A stretch of DNA of 64,000 bases from Pseudanabaena sp. SR411. Its GTDB lineage: Bacteria > Cyanobacteriota > Cyanobacteriia > Pseudanabaenales > Pseudanabaenaceae. How positions within the stretch are numbered: the first letter of the stretch is position 1; every line of letters begins with the position of its first letter. Below, piece after piece: positions 1-8,695 of the stretch. The stretch spans positions 20,461 through 84,460 of the forward strand of contig NZ_NDHW01000184.1 of NCBI RefSeq assembly GCF_002251945.1. The letters are read 5' to 3'. Made by a program: the position numbers and the translations under genes. The notes below the pieces were generated by a model. It was given only the letters and a program-made list of their open reading frames with translations. It was not told the origin of the DNA and ran no database searches.

Positions 1-1
1 G

Positions 2-353
2 TTGGTCAATGATCGTCTCAATGATTGAGCGTTTGCGAGCGAGAAACTTATCAGTCAAGCGCATCAAGCGATTTTTCATATTGCGCTACGGACAGACTTC
101 GTTGCCTGAAGCCTTAAAGGTGGGCGCATTGATCGAAGAAACGGATATAAAAGATTGGCGCGATCGCCTGAATACAACTGCTAATCCTCAGATTAAAGCG
201 ACTTATGGATATTTGCTCCAAGGTTCCTACAATCATTTGCAAGCCTTTGTGAGACAGATTGAGCGACAAGGTGGATCTTATATTCCTCAAGTTCTTTCAC
301 AGCAGGAGCTTACAGAGATTTTGGCTCAGGGACATCGCTCTGGTCGGCGTTAG
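2..353 (+). pseudogene. DUF2202 (ferritin-like) protein, C-terminal part with a scrambled N-terminus
   Basis: The open frame from about position 90 encodes a typical DUF2202 C-terminus: 'TSLPEALKVGALIEE', then a 'YLLQGSYNHLQAFVRQIE' helix and a 'YIPQVLSQQEL' tail. DUF2202 proteins are four-helix ferritin-like proteins of unknown role. Upstream of that the same frame does not look like the family. Frame 2 instead gives 'AFASEKL' just after a TGA, which resembles the family's usual segment before the conserved block. I therefore infer a frameshift near position 85 and an in-frame stop, that is a decaying gene. The ATG at 9 would give 114 residues, but the true gene must begin left of the window. 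The family call is good; the pseudogene call is an inference from reading frames. Confidence 0.5.
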
Positions 354-399
354 GCATAAATCTTATCGCTATACAGACAATTGAGGCTTTGAGTAGTAC

Positions 400-475
400 A
401 GAGAAATTTTGGGAAGCGGCGCTCCGCGCCGCTTCCCAAAATTTCTCTGGTTTTAATTAAGCGCAAAGCGCTATA
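400..475. repeat. Palindromic element with 23-bp perfect stem
   Basis: Positions 400-422 pair perfectly with 426-448 around a 3-nt loop. The GC-rich core is followed by a T-rich tail and the motif GCGCAAAGCGCTATA (461-475). That tail recurs beside other palindromes here (29510-29523, 36286-36301, 47407-47423). It lies just beyond the pxcA stop codon and could act as its terminator. Confidence 0.75.
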
Positions 476-476
476 T

Positions 477-1757
477 TTACTCGTTCATATTCTTGTAAGT
501 GGCGACCGCAGATGGCGATACGCGGCTGAGATAGCAGAAAATCCAATATTTGAAAATTGAATCTAAAATCACAGGGAAAGTCGCGATGAATAGGTAAATA
601 AAATCTCTGTTTTCGGGTATGCCCAAATGCCTGAGCAGCCCTTCCATAACTACTTCCCATCCGTGCGAAGAGTGGAATCCTACAAATACATCAGTGAATA
701 AAATAATCAAAAAGGCTTTTGCACTTTCATTTAAACCATAAATTTTTTCATCTAAAAAGTCTTTGAGGATCTCCACGCTTCTTGTGCCAGCGATCAGAAT
801 CCATGCAAATGCGATCGCGGAAAGGAGATCGGCAAAAATATTTTGCAAAGCATTGGAGCCTTCATGTTCGCTCTTTCTAGCAACTTCGATACTTTTTTGA
901 TGCACCATCTTTTCCACATCTTCTGGAGATAGATTTGGAGTTTTACCGATATTTATCTCAAACTTAATCTTTTTCTCAAAAGCCTCAACTTCTTCAATCG
1001 CTTCTCTTTCTAACTGCGAATTAAGTGAAATCTCGATCAGGTTAGTAGCTTGAAAATGAGAGAACAGAGGTGAAAAAATAAAATTCTTAGCAATTTGTTG
1101 AGTCAGTAAGGGAACAATAATTAAAATTGCTAGAAATTTTAACGCTCTTTTGGTGCGATATCGTGAGAGCTGAAACTCCTTAATCGCATCGGCTTCTGTA
1201 TTTACTCTGCGTTCACGATTGTATTTTGTAAAATTAGGGAAAATTGATCGCAGTAAAGGTACTGGCTTATTTACTAAAATTTCTGGTTCGGGTATTGGTT
1301 TAGCGACTACTTTTGGATCAAGATCTAACGATTGACTAACCTCCGACAACCGATCAAGACCATTAAAATCCTCGATCAAGATTTCCGATTCCTTATATCT
1401 GGCTAAAATCTGATCCACTACCGCTAACTTATTGAGGATTTGTTTTGCTTTTTGACTGGTTTGGTCTTCAGGATTTGACGCGATCGCATTAGCCATCCGA
1501 AACTCGGCTAAACTCCACTGCATTTTACGTAACAACTGATGCAGCTTTGTTTGAAAATAGGCTGTTGTTGTATTACCCTCTAGCTGATGGGTTGCGTTAG
1601 CATCGATCTTGTTGCCATCAAAATATTCTGTTTCCAAATCTTGAATTGCGATCGCCGATTTAAAAGCTCGATCTAGTGATCGCAAATGCGTATCACGAAA
1701 CCATCGATAAATATTACTGGTAAAGACTTCAACAGGTGTTGGGGTAATTAATTTCAT
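477..1757 (-). CDS. pxcA: Proton extrusion protein PxcA (CemA family)
   Basis: A 426-residue protein of the PxcA/CemA family. In cyanobacteria PxcA is required for light-induced proton extrusion and acid/sodium tolerance; the chloroplast homologue is envelope protein CemA. The N-terminal ~200 residues are soluble, with coiled-coil character. Hydrophobic segments follow at about 206-226, 308-326, 345-362 and 385-408. The C-terminal part, with 'FVGFHSSHGWEVVMEGLLRHLG' split around residue 360 and 'ILDSIFKYWIF' near 400, is the family signature. ATG start; length is normal for the family. It is monocistronic, with a strong palindrome just past its stop. An AT-rich palindrome lies about 120 bp upstream. 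Confidence 0.9.
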   Translation of the reverse strand: MKLITPTPVEVFTSNIYRWFRDTHLRSLDRAFKSAIAIQDLETEYFDGNKIDANATHQLEGNTTTAYFQTKLHQLLRKMQWSLAEFRMANAIASNPEDQTSQKAKQILNKLAVVDQILARYKESEILIEDFNGLDRLSEVSQSLDLDPKVVAKPIPEPEILVNKPVPLLRSIFPNFTKYNRERRVNTEADAIKEFQLSRYRTKRALKFLAILIIVPLLTQQIAKNFIFSPLFSHFQATNLIEISLNSQLEREAIEEVEAFEKKIKFEINIGKTPNLSPEDVEKMVHQKSIEVARKSEHEGSNALQNIFADLLSAIAFAWILIAGTRSVEILKDFLDEKIYGLNESAKAFLIILFTDVFVGFHSSHGWEVVMEGLLRHLGIPENRDFIYLFIATFPVILDSIFKYWIFCYLSRVSPSAVATYKNMNE

Positions 1758-1836
1758 AGGACAGCGATCGCAAAAAATTAATATCTGGTATTAATCACTA
1801 ACTTAGTTACTCACTAATGGCTAAGGAGAGCTACAG

Positions 1837-1899
1837 ATGAAAATGCCCAACCAAAGCAATTGTGAGCTTAGCTCATTATATTATTATATAGTAATGTAA
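1837..1899 (+). other. 20-codon ORF with a strong ribosome binding site
   Basis: ATG at 1837 lies 8 nt after AAGGAGA (1823-1829), an unusually good Shine-Dalgarno for this window, and opens a 20-codon frame ending in TAA at 1897-1899. The peptide (start MKMPNQSNCE) is not recognised. It may be the stump of a deleted gene rather than a functional small protein. It overlaps the palindrome at 1880-1895. Confidence 0.2.
1880..1895. promoter_or_regulatory. AT-rich imperfect palindrome, candidate operator upstream of pxcA
   Basis: ATTATTATATAGTAAT differs by two bases from the perfect palindrome ATTACTGTATAGTAAT that precedes the sulfide island (13523-13538). It lies 123 bp upstream of the pxcA start, within an AT-rich stretch that also holds TATAAT-like words on the minus strand. 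Function is inferred from resemblance only. Confidence 0.3.
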
Positions 1900-1951
1900 T
1901 TGCAAATATTTAACTAAGCTGAAGCAGCCTCTCCTATTACGTTTTGTGATC

Positions 1952-2238
1952 TTAGCCAAGTTGAGAATGTACTAGCATTTGCATACCGATCGGTTGATTA
2001 ACGAGATTGGCAATTACTGCACATTTGACCTTGAATAGGAAAAAGATATTGCTGGGATTATTACTAAGCGTCTCAAAATTTCCTTGCCCTTTAGCAATAA
2101 TCAAATCAGCCTCAGCAAAGTTGCGTCGTTGAGTACTGGCGAACCTCGGACAACTAGGGTCACTCGTTCTGGTGGAACTTGTTTAATTATTTGTTCCACT
2201 GAAGTTGAGTCGATATGTCCTGTTTCTACCTTGACATC
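1952..2238 (-). pseudogene. DUF89/ARMT1-like family remnant, internally deleted
   Basis: The minus strand reads 'VTLVVRGSPVLNDAT', a typical DUF89 motif, and then the frame breaks. In another frame 'NFAEADLIIAKGQGNFETL' follows and runs through 'VKCAVIANLVNQPIG' to a TAA at 1952-1954. In intact DUF89 proteins (metal-dependent phosphatase / carboxyl methyltransferase-like fold) about 35 residues separate these motifs, so a deletion with a frame change has joined them. The N-terminal half, with the DNAGE motif, is absent; a TAA sits directly upstream. The reading was made by hand. The two family motifs in order make chance unlikely. Confidence 0.6.
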
Positions 2239-2266
2239 TTATTTCGCTACCCTTTCAGGCTGATTC

Positions 2267-2763
2267 CTAAAAAGGAATCAATTTTTTAGACTGAGATCGA
2301 TATTGATCATAGTCAGAGAATTTAGTACTCAGCCATGATTCTTCTTTTCCCGCTTTGATGTCAAAAAATAGTAACAGGATCATTGCGCCGATCGCATGGG
2401 CAAGACTCAATTTCCAACAACTATAGGCGATCGCTAGAAAAATCACACCGCTTGTCTAACCAACGCATACACACCACCAGTCACCAATTCACCATCATGT
2501 TTTGGGTGTGGCAAGGGCGTAAGATTCGTTCCTAACTCAAGGCTGCCCGAAAATAAAAGAAGCAAGGCTATTAGCCCAAAAATTCCCGTCAATACCCAAT
2601 CTGCATATTTCCAGATTGGGGATAAATCGCTCAAAGCGATCGCGGGATAAACGGACAGCAGCGCAAAGCCAACGGAGAGAACTGTCTGCCCAAGCACCCA
2701 ATACTCGCCTTTCTCACCGCGCCACCATTGGGCTGAAAATCCCCATTCTTTGAGTTGATTCAT
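2267..2763 (-). pseudogene. Isoprenylcysteine/phospholipid methyltransferase-like membrane protein, frameshifted
   Basis: The ATG at 2763 opens a 106-residue frame with three hydrophobic segments that ends at 'GGVYALVRQAV'. Intact members of this small membrane methyltransferase family continue 'LVRHP(I/L)Y' and then a further helix. Here the continuation is found at once in another frame: 'VIFLAIAYSCWKLS', then 'FDIKAGKEESWLSTKF' and 'YDQYRSQSKKLIPF', stop at 2267-2269. A deletion of a few bases at about 2443-2455 has thus removed the His-Pro of the cofactor-binding motif and shifted the frame. Intact family members methylate small substrates using S-adenosylmethionine. Confidence 0.7.
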
Positions 2764-2801
2764 ATTCTTATATTATTTTTCTAGAAATTATTGTAAGTGG
2801 T

Positions 2802-3902
2802 CTAAGCAACTAACTCAGCCATCAGTTCCGCAACAGGAATAATCCGTTCCGCTCTACCAGCATTACTGCCTGAAAAGATAAGCCCATTCTCAATATCACC
2901 TCGCGCCGCTTTGTCCAACACCTGAATGATGCAGTAATGTTTCTGCTCATCTCGGCATTTACAATGATGCAGACAACTTGCCAAGCAACGTTTATTGAGA
3001 TCGGGAGAACCTGCGATCGCCTTTTCCACAAAAGTATTTCTCAATGCCCGTCCCGGCATTCCCACAGGGCTAGAGATAATCACCACATCTTCGGGTTGAG
3101 CATGAAGGTGAAACTCTTTATAGCGAATATCCGCATCACATTCATCGGTGCTGATAAAGCGCGTGCCAATCTGGACTCCACTAGCACCTAATGCCAACAT
3201 GCGATCGATGTCATCCCGATCCCATACACCACCTGCGGCAATTACGGGAATTGATTTTCCCAGTTCCTGTTGCAGATAGGTCACTAATTCGGGGATGACT
3301 TGTTCAGCCTCCAAAGTGCGATCGCCTAATTCCTCTAATTTCGCACCTAGATGCCCACCTGCGGAATTGGGATTTTCTACGATAAAAGCATCAGGCAATT
3401 TTCCGTAATTCCGTTCCCATTTACGGCACATAATTCGCGCAGCACGGGTGCTAGAAACGATTGGCACTAGTGCGACTTCTGGATAGTCGGCAGTAAATTC
3501 TGGTAATTGCATGGGCAATCCTGCCCCAGAAATAATTAAATTTATCCCTTGCTCAGCCGATGTACGCACTAAGGTTTCATAATCTTGAGCTGCAACCATA
3601 ACATTGACAGCCAAAATACCATCGGGGCTGAGTTTACGCGCTTTTTGAATTTCATCGATTAGCGCCAGTCGATTTGCTTCAAAAAACTGCTCTCTTCGTT
3701 TACCAACATTAGTCTGAGTGATATCAAAATAGGGTGAATTTAGTCCTAAAGCAACAGCAGAGATCACTCCAATACCACCCGCATTAGCAACCGCCGCCGC
3801 CAGATTCGCTCCCGAAATACGAATACCCATTCCTCCCTGAATAATGGGATAGTGAGCAGTATGTTGACCGATTTGCAGAGATGGTAATGTTAGCATCTTC
3901 AA
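2802..3902 (-). CDS. Nitronate monooxygenase-like / 2-nitropropane dioxygenase family FMN enzyme
   Basis: A 366-residue TIM-barrel flavoprotein. The N-terminal 'YPIIQGGMGIRISGANLAAAV' segment (split here at residues ~18-38), 'NVMV' (~100), 'IISGAGLP' (~122) and 'GGHLGA' (~184) mark the nitronate monooxygenase/FabK-like family. The phosphate-binding loop is 'VIAAGGVWDRDDI' and 'GASGVQIGTRF' (~220-250). The C-terminal section carries four closely spaced cysteines ('CLASCLHHCKC', ~300), usual for one subgroup and possibly metal-binding. Family members oxidise alkyl nitronates with FMN; the substrate here is unknown. ATG start. A perfect 16-bp palindrome lies 38 bp upstream. Confidence 0.85.
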   Translation of the reverse strand: MKMLTLPSLQIGQHTAHYPIIQGGMGIRISGANLAAAVANAGGIGVISAVALGLNSPYFDITQTNVGKRREQFFEANRLALIDEIQKARKLSPDGILAVNVMVAAQDYETLVRTSAEQGINLIISGAGLPMQLPEFTADYPEVALVPIVSSTRAARIMCRKWERNYGKLPDAFIVENPNSAGGHLGAKLEELGDRTLEAEQVIPELVTYLQQELGKSIPVIAAGGVWDRDDIDRMLALGASGVQIGTRFISTDECDADIRYKEFHLHAQPEDVVIISSPVGMPGRALRNTFVEKAIAGSPDLNKRCLASCLHHCKCRDEQKHYCIIQVLDKAARGDIENGLIFSGSNAGRAERIIPVAELMAELVA

Positions 3903-3940
3903 AGCCAGAGTAGAGTTTTGTCTCTAGTATATAACAAATA

Positions 3941-3956
3941 ATAACTATATAGTTAT
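3941..3956. promoter_or_regulatory. Perfect 16-bp palindrome in the promoter region of the nitronate monooxygenase-like gene
   Basis: ATAACTATATAGTTAT is a perfect palindrome 38 bp upstream of the start codon at 3902. It has the same size and half-site (AGTNAT) as the palindromes upstream of psbA (5298-5313) and the sulfide island (13523-13538). A TATACT hexamer between it and the gene could be a -10 box. Operator function is inferred. Confidence 0.45.
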
Positions 3957-3973
3957 AAACTAGTCAAAAACAG

Positions 3974-4098
3974 CAATTCTCATTATGAAACCGATTTTGG
4001 TGTTGTCAGCGCCTTCGGCGCTGACAACACCAAAATCGGTTTTTTGAAAGCTCGCCTACGGAGAGCTTTCAAAAAACCGATTTTTATAATGAGAATTG
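3974..4098. repeat. Composite palindromic element with two mutually exclusive hairpins
   Basis: Outer arms CAATTCTCATTAT (3974-3986) and ATAATGAGAATTG (4086-4098) enclose two hairpins. One pairs 3988-4013 with 4017-4042 (26 bp, loop TTC). The other pairs 4032-4053 with 4063-4084. They share the segment 4032-4042, so only one can form at a time. A related copy in reverse orientation lies at 8544-8652. Confidence 0.75.
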
Positions 4099-4141
4099 AT
4101 TAGCTAAAAAGTCCTCCTTATGGAGGGCTTTTTAGCTAATC
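4098..4141 (-). terminator. Hairpin terminator downstream of psbA
   Basis: GATTAGCTAAAAAG pairs with its complement across CTCC-TTAT-GGAG, giving an almost perfect 20-bp stem ending in A/T runs 20 bp beyond the psbA stop. A run of U would follow the stem on the psbA strand, as for an intrinsic terminator. Confidence 0.6.
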
Positions 4142-4161
4142 AAAGAGTCGCTCTTTAAGGA

Positions 4162-5244
4162 TTAACCGTTAATAGCTGGAGATTTCATGCCGATCGGAGT
4201 TACATCAAGTGCTGCCAAATCAAGCGGGAAGTTATGAACATTGCGCTCGTGCATCACTTCGATACCCAAGTTAGCGCGATTGATCACATCTGCCCAAGTA
4301 GGTACTAAATTTCCTTGGCTGCTAGAAATGGAGTGGTTGAAGTTAAAGCCATTCAAGTTGAAAGCGAAGGAACTTACACCCAAAGCGGCAAACCAGATGC
4401 CAACTACTGGCCACATTGCTAAGAAGAAGTGCAAGCTACGGCTGTTGTTGAAGGATGCGTATTGGAAGATCAAGCGTCCAAAGTAGCCATGGGCAGCCAC
4501 GATGTTGTAGGTTTCTTCTTCCTGTCCGAACTTGTAGCCAGCGTTTTGGGATTCATTTTCAGTGGTTTCACGAATCAAGCTAGAGGTTACAAGGGAACCA
4601 TGCATAGCAGCAAACAATGCACCACCGAATACACCTGCGACACCTAACATATGGAAGGGATGCATCAGGACATTATGTTCTGCTTGAAGCACAAGCATGA
4701 AGTTGAAAGTACCAGAGATTCCCAAGGGTAGACCGTCAGAGAATGATCCTTGTCCCACAGAATATATGAAGAGTACTGCGGTTGCTGCTGCTACAGGCGC
4801 AGAATAGGCTACGGCGATCCAAGGACGCATACCGAGGCGGTAGGACAATTCCCATTCACGTCCCATATAGGAGAAAATACCAAGCAAGAAATGGAAGACA
4901 ATCAGTTGGTAAGGTCCACCGTTGTATAACCATTCATCAAGACTGTCAGCTTCCCAAATGGGGTAAAAGTGCAAGCCGATCGCGTTCGAGGAGGGAACAA
5001 CGGCGGCGGTAATCAAGTTGTTGCCAGCGAGAAGGGAGCCAGAGATAGGCTCACGAATACCATCAATATCGACGGGGGGCGCACCGATGAAGGCGATGAT
5101 GAAACAAGTGGTGGCGGTAAGCAATGTGGGAATCATGATAATCCCGAACCAGCCGATGTAGAGGCGGTTTTCGGTGCTAGTGACCCAATCACAAAATTGA
5201 TCCCACACCGACGCATTGTTGCGTCTTTGTACTGCTGTTGTCAT
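4162..5244 (-). CDS. psbA: Photosystem II D1 protein, D1' (microaerobic) isoform
   Basis: Full-length 360-residue D1 of photosystem II. Functional residues are all present: Tyr161 (YZ), Asp170, Glu189, His190, His198, His215, His252, Ser264, His272, His332, Glu333, His337, Asp342 and Ala344, after which the C-terminal extension (residues 345-360) is cleaved. Position 130 is Glu, as in high-light forms. Ala80, Leu158 and Ala286 replace the usual Gly80, Phe158 and Thr286; these three changes are the published signature of D1', the psbA copy induced under microaerobic conditions. Further changes from standard D1 include Ser162-Val163 for Pro-Ile. Monocistronic; a -35/-10 pair and a palindrome over the predicted start site lie upstream. 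Numbering was counted by hand and agrees at every functional residue. Confidence 0.97.
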   Translation of the reverse strand: MTTAVQRRNNASVWDQFCDWVTSTENRLYIGWFGIIMIPTLLTATTCFIIAFIGAPPVDIDGIREPISGSLLAGNNLITAAVVPSSNAIGLHFYPIWEADSLDEWLYNGGPYQLIVFHFLLGIFSYMGREWELSYRLGMRPWIAVAYSAPVAAATAVLFIYSVGQGSFSDGLPLGISGTFNFMLVLQAEHNVLMHPFHMLGVAGVFGGALFAAMHGSLVTSSLIRETTENESQNAGYKFGQEEETYNIVAAHGYFGRLIFQYASFNNSRSLHFFLAMWPVVGIWFAALGVSSFAFNLNGFNFNHSISSSQGNLVPTWADVINRANLGIEVMHERNVHNFPLDLAALDVTPIGMKSPAING

Positions 5245-5297
5245 ATCTATTGTATGTGAGGTTTGTTAAGTAGATTGGTTGCTTTGAATATCAATAT

Positions 5298-5344
5298 ATA
5301 ACCAATCAGTTATACAACTATACATCATAGAAAGAGGTTGTCAA
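5298..5344 (-). promoter_or_regulatory. psbA promoter with an overlapping palindrome
   Basis: On the minus strand TTGACA (5344-5339) is followed after 16 bp by TATAGT (5322-5317), a sigma-70-type pair. Three bases further lies ATAACTGATTGGTTAT (5313-5298), an inverted repeat ATAAC-N6-GTTAT that would cover the transcription start, a usual place for a repressor. The nitronate monooxygenase-like gene has the same outer arms at 3941-3956. Confidence 0.5.
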
Positions 5345-5464
5345 CATAAATCAGTTGTCAGAATGCTAAGAAAAGATAAAGGCTGGTCATGGAAGAGAAG
5401 AACATTTTGTGATTAGAGGGATTTGCTATAAGTCTTACTGGTAAAGTCATTTAGCCTGTATATA

Positions 5465-5577
5465 TAGCTGCCGTTGCTTGTGTTAGGACAAAAGCAAAAC
5501 CCAAGAAGAGAATGGCGGCGCTTCGCGCCACCATTCTCTTCTTGGGTTTTATGTACTAGTACACTTGGCGACAGCTA
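5465..5577. repeat. Family A palindromic MITE-like element (113 bp)
   Basis: Ends TAGCTGcCG.../...CGaCAGCTA, flanked by TA on both sides. The core hairpin 5496-5550 has arms AAAACCCAAGAAGAGAATGG and complement around a GCGCTTCGCG centre. Other copies: 6249-6360, 13345-13428, 22252-22328 (truncated), 33468-33578, 55775-55863. Confidence 0.8.
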
Positions 5578-5623
5578 TAAATATAGGGATTGAGATAATA
5601 AGTACTTGTGCAAAATAAATTAC

Positions 5624-5670
5624 CAAACCCGTAAAGTTGCGCCCCGCAGGGACGCAACTTTACGGGTTTG
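5624..5670. repeat. Isolated hairpin
   Basis: CAAACCCGTAAAGTTGCG pairs perfectly with its complement across an 11-nt loop. It ends 10 bp before the transposase remnant and may be what is left of another palindromic element. Confidence 0.6.
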
Positions 5671-5679
5671 GGTTTGCAA

Positions 5680-6003
5680 TTAAAAAGTATGCAGAATAGC
5701 CATAATGAAAGCTTGCCTCCTATAGCCACGATCTACCCAAATCGCTGATAAACGTGGAAATTGGTCACAAATTTCATTCAACTTTTCTAAAAGCATGGTC
5801 GCACCCTTGCGGTCATTAAGATTTGCCGCAGTCACAACCACCATCATCAGCAAACCCAAAGTATCCACCAGAATAGAGCTATGCTCAGTTGCCTTCATCG
5901 AATGGACAACCCCTCCAGCCTTATCAGGCAAAGCGCCAACGTCGCTTTGAAAAGTTTTGTAAACTGCGTTATGCTCAATATATTTTATTTCAATCATCTT
6001 CAA
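5680..6003 (-). pseudogene. IS5-type DDE transposase remnant
   Basis: The 107-residue frame contains 'HSSILVDTLGLLMMVVVTAANLNDRKGA', split here at residues ~41-68, the well-known block around the second catalytic Asp of IS5-family transposases, followed by 'IWVDRGYRR'. The N-terminal DNA-binding part, the first catalytic Asp region and the C-terminal Glu region are missing, and residues 1-30 do not align with the family. It is a fragment with no visible terminal inverted repeats. Palindromic elements lie on both sides. Confidence 0.7.
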
Positions 6004-6100
6004 AAAGCAGAGAGAACATTTTGTGGACTAAATAATTTTGCGCGGTAGAAATTCATCTAAACAATATCGGCGATCGCATTTACAGGTAGTGAGAAGGGAG

Positions 6101-6206
6101 TAATACCAAAACATAAAATGGCGTAACCATTTTGTGTTTTTAAAACCCTTACTGGGTTTGGTTTTTAATTCACGAAAGTGTGGCTACACTTTCGTGAATT
6201 GGTATA
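6101..6206. repeat. Family B composite palindromic element
   Basis: Outer arms ATACCAA (6103-6109) and TTGGTAT (6199-6205) enclose three hairpins: one around AAAATGGCGTAACCATTTT, AAACCC-TTACT-GGGTTT, and ATTCACGAAAGTGTGG with its complement (to 6199). Similar composites occur at 25770-25910, 27665-27710 and 28421-28479. Confidence 0.65.
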
Positions 6207-6248
6207 ACATGAGATGAAATTTTGGTAAAGAATAGAGATTGACTTGTA

Positions 6249-6360
6249 TAGCTGTAGCCATTCTTGTTAGGACATAAAATCCAAATAGTGTGAGGCGGCG
6301 CGAAGCGCCGCCTCACACTATTTGGGTTTTGATTTGTCCTGATACAGGTGGCTATAGCTA
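6249..6360. repeat. Family A palindromic MITE-like element (112 bp)
   Basis: TAGCTGTAGCCA at the left end matches TGGCTATAGCTA at the right, with TA on each flank (6247-6248, 6361-6362). The core stem 6276-6330 has a GGCGGCGC-GAA-GCGCCGCC centre. It sits 75 bp beyond the ndhD stop codon. Confidence 0.8.
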
Positions 6361-6435
6361 TAGCTACTTCACCACACTAAAAAATAAGCGATCGCTTATT
6401 AAGACGATCGCTCGTTAAATTTAATTAGAGAATTT

Positions 6436-8139
6436 TTACTTATTTGCTACAACTGCCTTGCTTTTAGCTTCGGACAATGTAGGGAAAGAAGATTGCTCAG
6501 CAAAAGTCTCGTTATTCCTGATCAAAGCAACTTGCTCATGGGCAAGACGCATCTGTGAATTAATCGCAGTTGTCGTTGCGTCATAGAGATTAGTTGCCAT
6601 TTTGGGATAAGCACCGATCGCAATAATTGGTACTAAGAAGCAAACTGCAATAAACACTTCGCGAGGTCGGGCATCACTAAATTCAGCTTCACTAGGCAAA
6701 ACGCAATTTGTACCGAAACAAACTACATCTTGGTTACCTTGAGCCTTGAGGCTGATGTCCGAAATATCGCAAGAAGGATTGATATCACAGGTGGGATTCG
6801 CATCGGAAGCGTAGAAAATCTGACGCAACATCGACAGCAAATAAATTGGTGTAAGAATCACTCCAACTGCGGCTAAAAATACCGTCACTGTTCGGAAGGT
6901 AGAGCTATAAACATCACTGGAAGTCATCCCGACAAAGATCGAGATTTCACTAGCAAATCCACTCATCCCAGGAAGGGCAAGGGAAGCCAACGCACCAACA
7001 GTAAATAGCGCAAATACCTTAGGCATTACCTTACCGATATAACCCATCTCGGTCATTAACATCGTGTGGGTGCGATCATAGGTGACACCTGCGAGGAAGA
7101 ACAATACAGAAGCAATTAAACCGTGAGAAAGCATTTGCAACATTGCGCCACTGATACCCAAGTCAGTGAACGAAGCAATCCCGATCAGCACAAATCCCAT
7201 GTGCGACACCGATGAAAATGCAAGGCGGCGCTTCATATTGACTTGGGCAAAGGAATTCACAGCACCATAAACAATATTAATCACACCGAGCATCGCCAAA
7301 ACTGGCGCAAAATAAACATGGGCATGGTCAAGTAATCCCATATTCAGTCGGATTAAGCCATAGCCACCCATCTTCAGTAATACACCTGCCAAAATCATCG
7401 ATACGGGAGAAGATGCTTCACCGTGAGCATCGGGTAGCCAAGTATGGAGAGGGAAAATCGCCAGTTTGACTCCAAAGGCAATTAATAAACCTGCATAAAG
7501 TGGAAGCTCTAAGGCAATAGGGAAATCTTTGAGAGCTAGCTCAGCCATGTCAAAGGTGAGGTTGTTACCGTAGAGTGCCATCGCTAAGCCAGCAACTAAG
7601 ATAAAAATGGATGCGGCAGCGGTATAAAGCAAAAATTTGGTAGCTGCATATTGACGTTTCTGACCTCCCCAGATCGAAACGAGCAGATACACAGGAATTA
7701 GCTCAACCTCCCACATGATGAAGAACAGCAGTAAATCTTGGGCAACAAATACACCGATTTGCGCGGCGTACAGTACCAACATCAGGAAGTAAAACAAGCG
7801 AGGTTTGATATTAACTTGCCATGCTGCGAAGATGGAAAGCGTGGTGACAAGTCCTGCCAGCAGCACTAGAGGTGCGGAGATGCCATCAACTGAAACTGCC
7901 CAACTAAGACCTAATTGGGGTATCCAAGTGTACTTTTCCGCGAGTTGAAATGTCGCGCTGCTCGGATCGTAGTTTTTCCAGAAGGCATAGCACATCAAAA
8001 TGAAGTCAGCGATGCCTACCCCTAATGCATACCAACGTACAGTTTTGCCTTCTTTGTCGGGCAGTATGGGTATAAGTAAGGAACCTACGAGGGGCAGCAG
8101 GACGATCGCGGTAAGCCAAGGAAATTGGGCTGATGTCAT
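6436..8139 (-). CDS. ndhD: NAD(P)H-quinone oxidoreductase chain 4 (NdhD)
   Basis: A 567-residue polytopic membrane protein of the complex I proton-pumping (MrpD-like) subunit family. NdhD1/D2-type subunits belong to the thylakoid NDH-1 complexes used in respiration and cyclic electron flow. Seen: '[17 protein letters not shown]' with the conserved Glu of TM5, '[18 protein letters not shown]' with the key Lys and His, 'KMGGYGLIR', and '[15 protein letters not shown]'. A soluble insertion at about 445-485 carries several Cys and ends in '[10 protein letters not shown]', as in the NdhD1/D2 group. ATG start. No other ndh gene is adjacent, which is common for ndhD in cyanobacteria. Confidence 0.95.
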   Translation of the reverse strand: MTSAQFPWLTAIVLLPLVGSLLIPILPDKEGKTVRWYALGVGIADFILMCYAFWKNYDPSSATFQLAEKYTWIPQLGLSWAVSVDGISAPLVLLAGLVTTLSIFAAWQVNIKPRLFYFLMLVLYAAQIGVFVAQDLLLFFIMWEVELIPVYLLVSIWGGQKRQYAATKFLLYTAAASIFILVAGLAMALYGNNLTFDMAELALKDFPIALELPLYAGLLIAFGVKLAIFPLHTWLPDAHGEASSPVSMILAGVLLKMGGYGLIRLNMGLLDHAHVYFAPVLAMLGVINIVYGAVNSFAQVNMKRRLAFSSVSHMGFVLIGIASFTDLGISGAMLQMLSHGLIASVLFFLAGVTYDRTHTMLMTEMGYIGKVMPKVFALFTVGALASLALPGMSGFASEISIFVGMTSSDVYSSTFRTVTVFLAAVGVILTPIYLLSMLRQIFYASDANPTCDINPSCDISDISLKAQGNQDVVCFGTNCVLPSEAEFSDARPREVFIAVCFLVPIIAIGAYPKMATNLYDATTTAINSQMRLAHEQVALIRNNETFAEQSSFPTLSEAKSKAVVANK

Positions 8140-8543
8140 GTCAATGAGTCTAAATACTTACTCTAGGGAATATTAAGTATTGTACTAAACTTTACAAAGT
8201 TTTAAGCATTATTGTTTTCGATAGCTATCATCAAAAACAACAAAAATATGTCCTCACAATATTTTTAAGGGCTGTCTTGTTTCACTGAGATGGTTTCTGC
8301 GATATCTTAAACATATTGCCTCCATGCTTTCCAAAATCTTTCGTTCTCTCAATAAAAAGCGATCGCCCACCTCAGAAAAAACAACTAGCGATCGCTCACT
8401 CACCCCATCAACCAGAGATCGCTGCAATCTGGGGGAATGGAGAGAATTCAACATAATAATTTGTATATGGACATCAGTATTAGTACCATTTGGTAAGATG
8501 AATGGCGTTATTGTATTGACTAACCAGAAATTCTAATTGTAAA
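8140..8543. other. Gap between ndhD and the permease gene
   Basis: AT-rich, with three HIP1 sites between 8359 and 8400. A 70-codon plus-strand frame (8324-8536) runs through the HIP1 cluster and matches no family I know; its composition is that of HIP1 repeats, so I do not call it a gene. The ndhD promoter must lie at its left end. Confidence 0.4.
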
Positions 8544-8652
8544 AATCAATTTTTTGAAAGTCCGCCGTTGGCGGGCTTTCAAAAAATTGATTTTGGTGTT
8601 TCCAGCGCCGAAGGCGCTGGAAACACCAAAATCGGTTTCATAATGAGAATTG
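8544..8652. repeat. Composite palindromic element, same family as 3974-4098
   Basis: Two hairpins in tandem: AATCAATTTTTTGAAAG with complement around GCC-GTTG-GGC, then TTTTGGTGTTTCCAGCGCC-GAA and complement. It ends in TCGGTTTCATAATGAGAATTG (split; 8632-8652), the same end as the element at 3974-4098 in opposite orientation. Confidence 0.7.
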
Positions 8653-8695
8653 CTGATTGACTAACTTTGATAGATGCTAATTTTTGAGATTTTCT

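Noticed and set aside
4241-5259. Several plus-strand frames of 70-96 codons opposite psbA.
   Set aside because: They are antisense to a strongly conserved gene, have no ribosome binding site and no recognisable product.
8359-8400. Closely spaced GCGATCGC octamers as a possible regulatory array or iteron.
   Set aside because: This is HIP1, spread over the whole window and typical of many cyanobacterial genomes; three in a row is not remarkable here.
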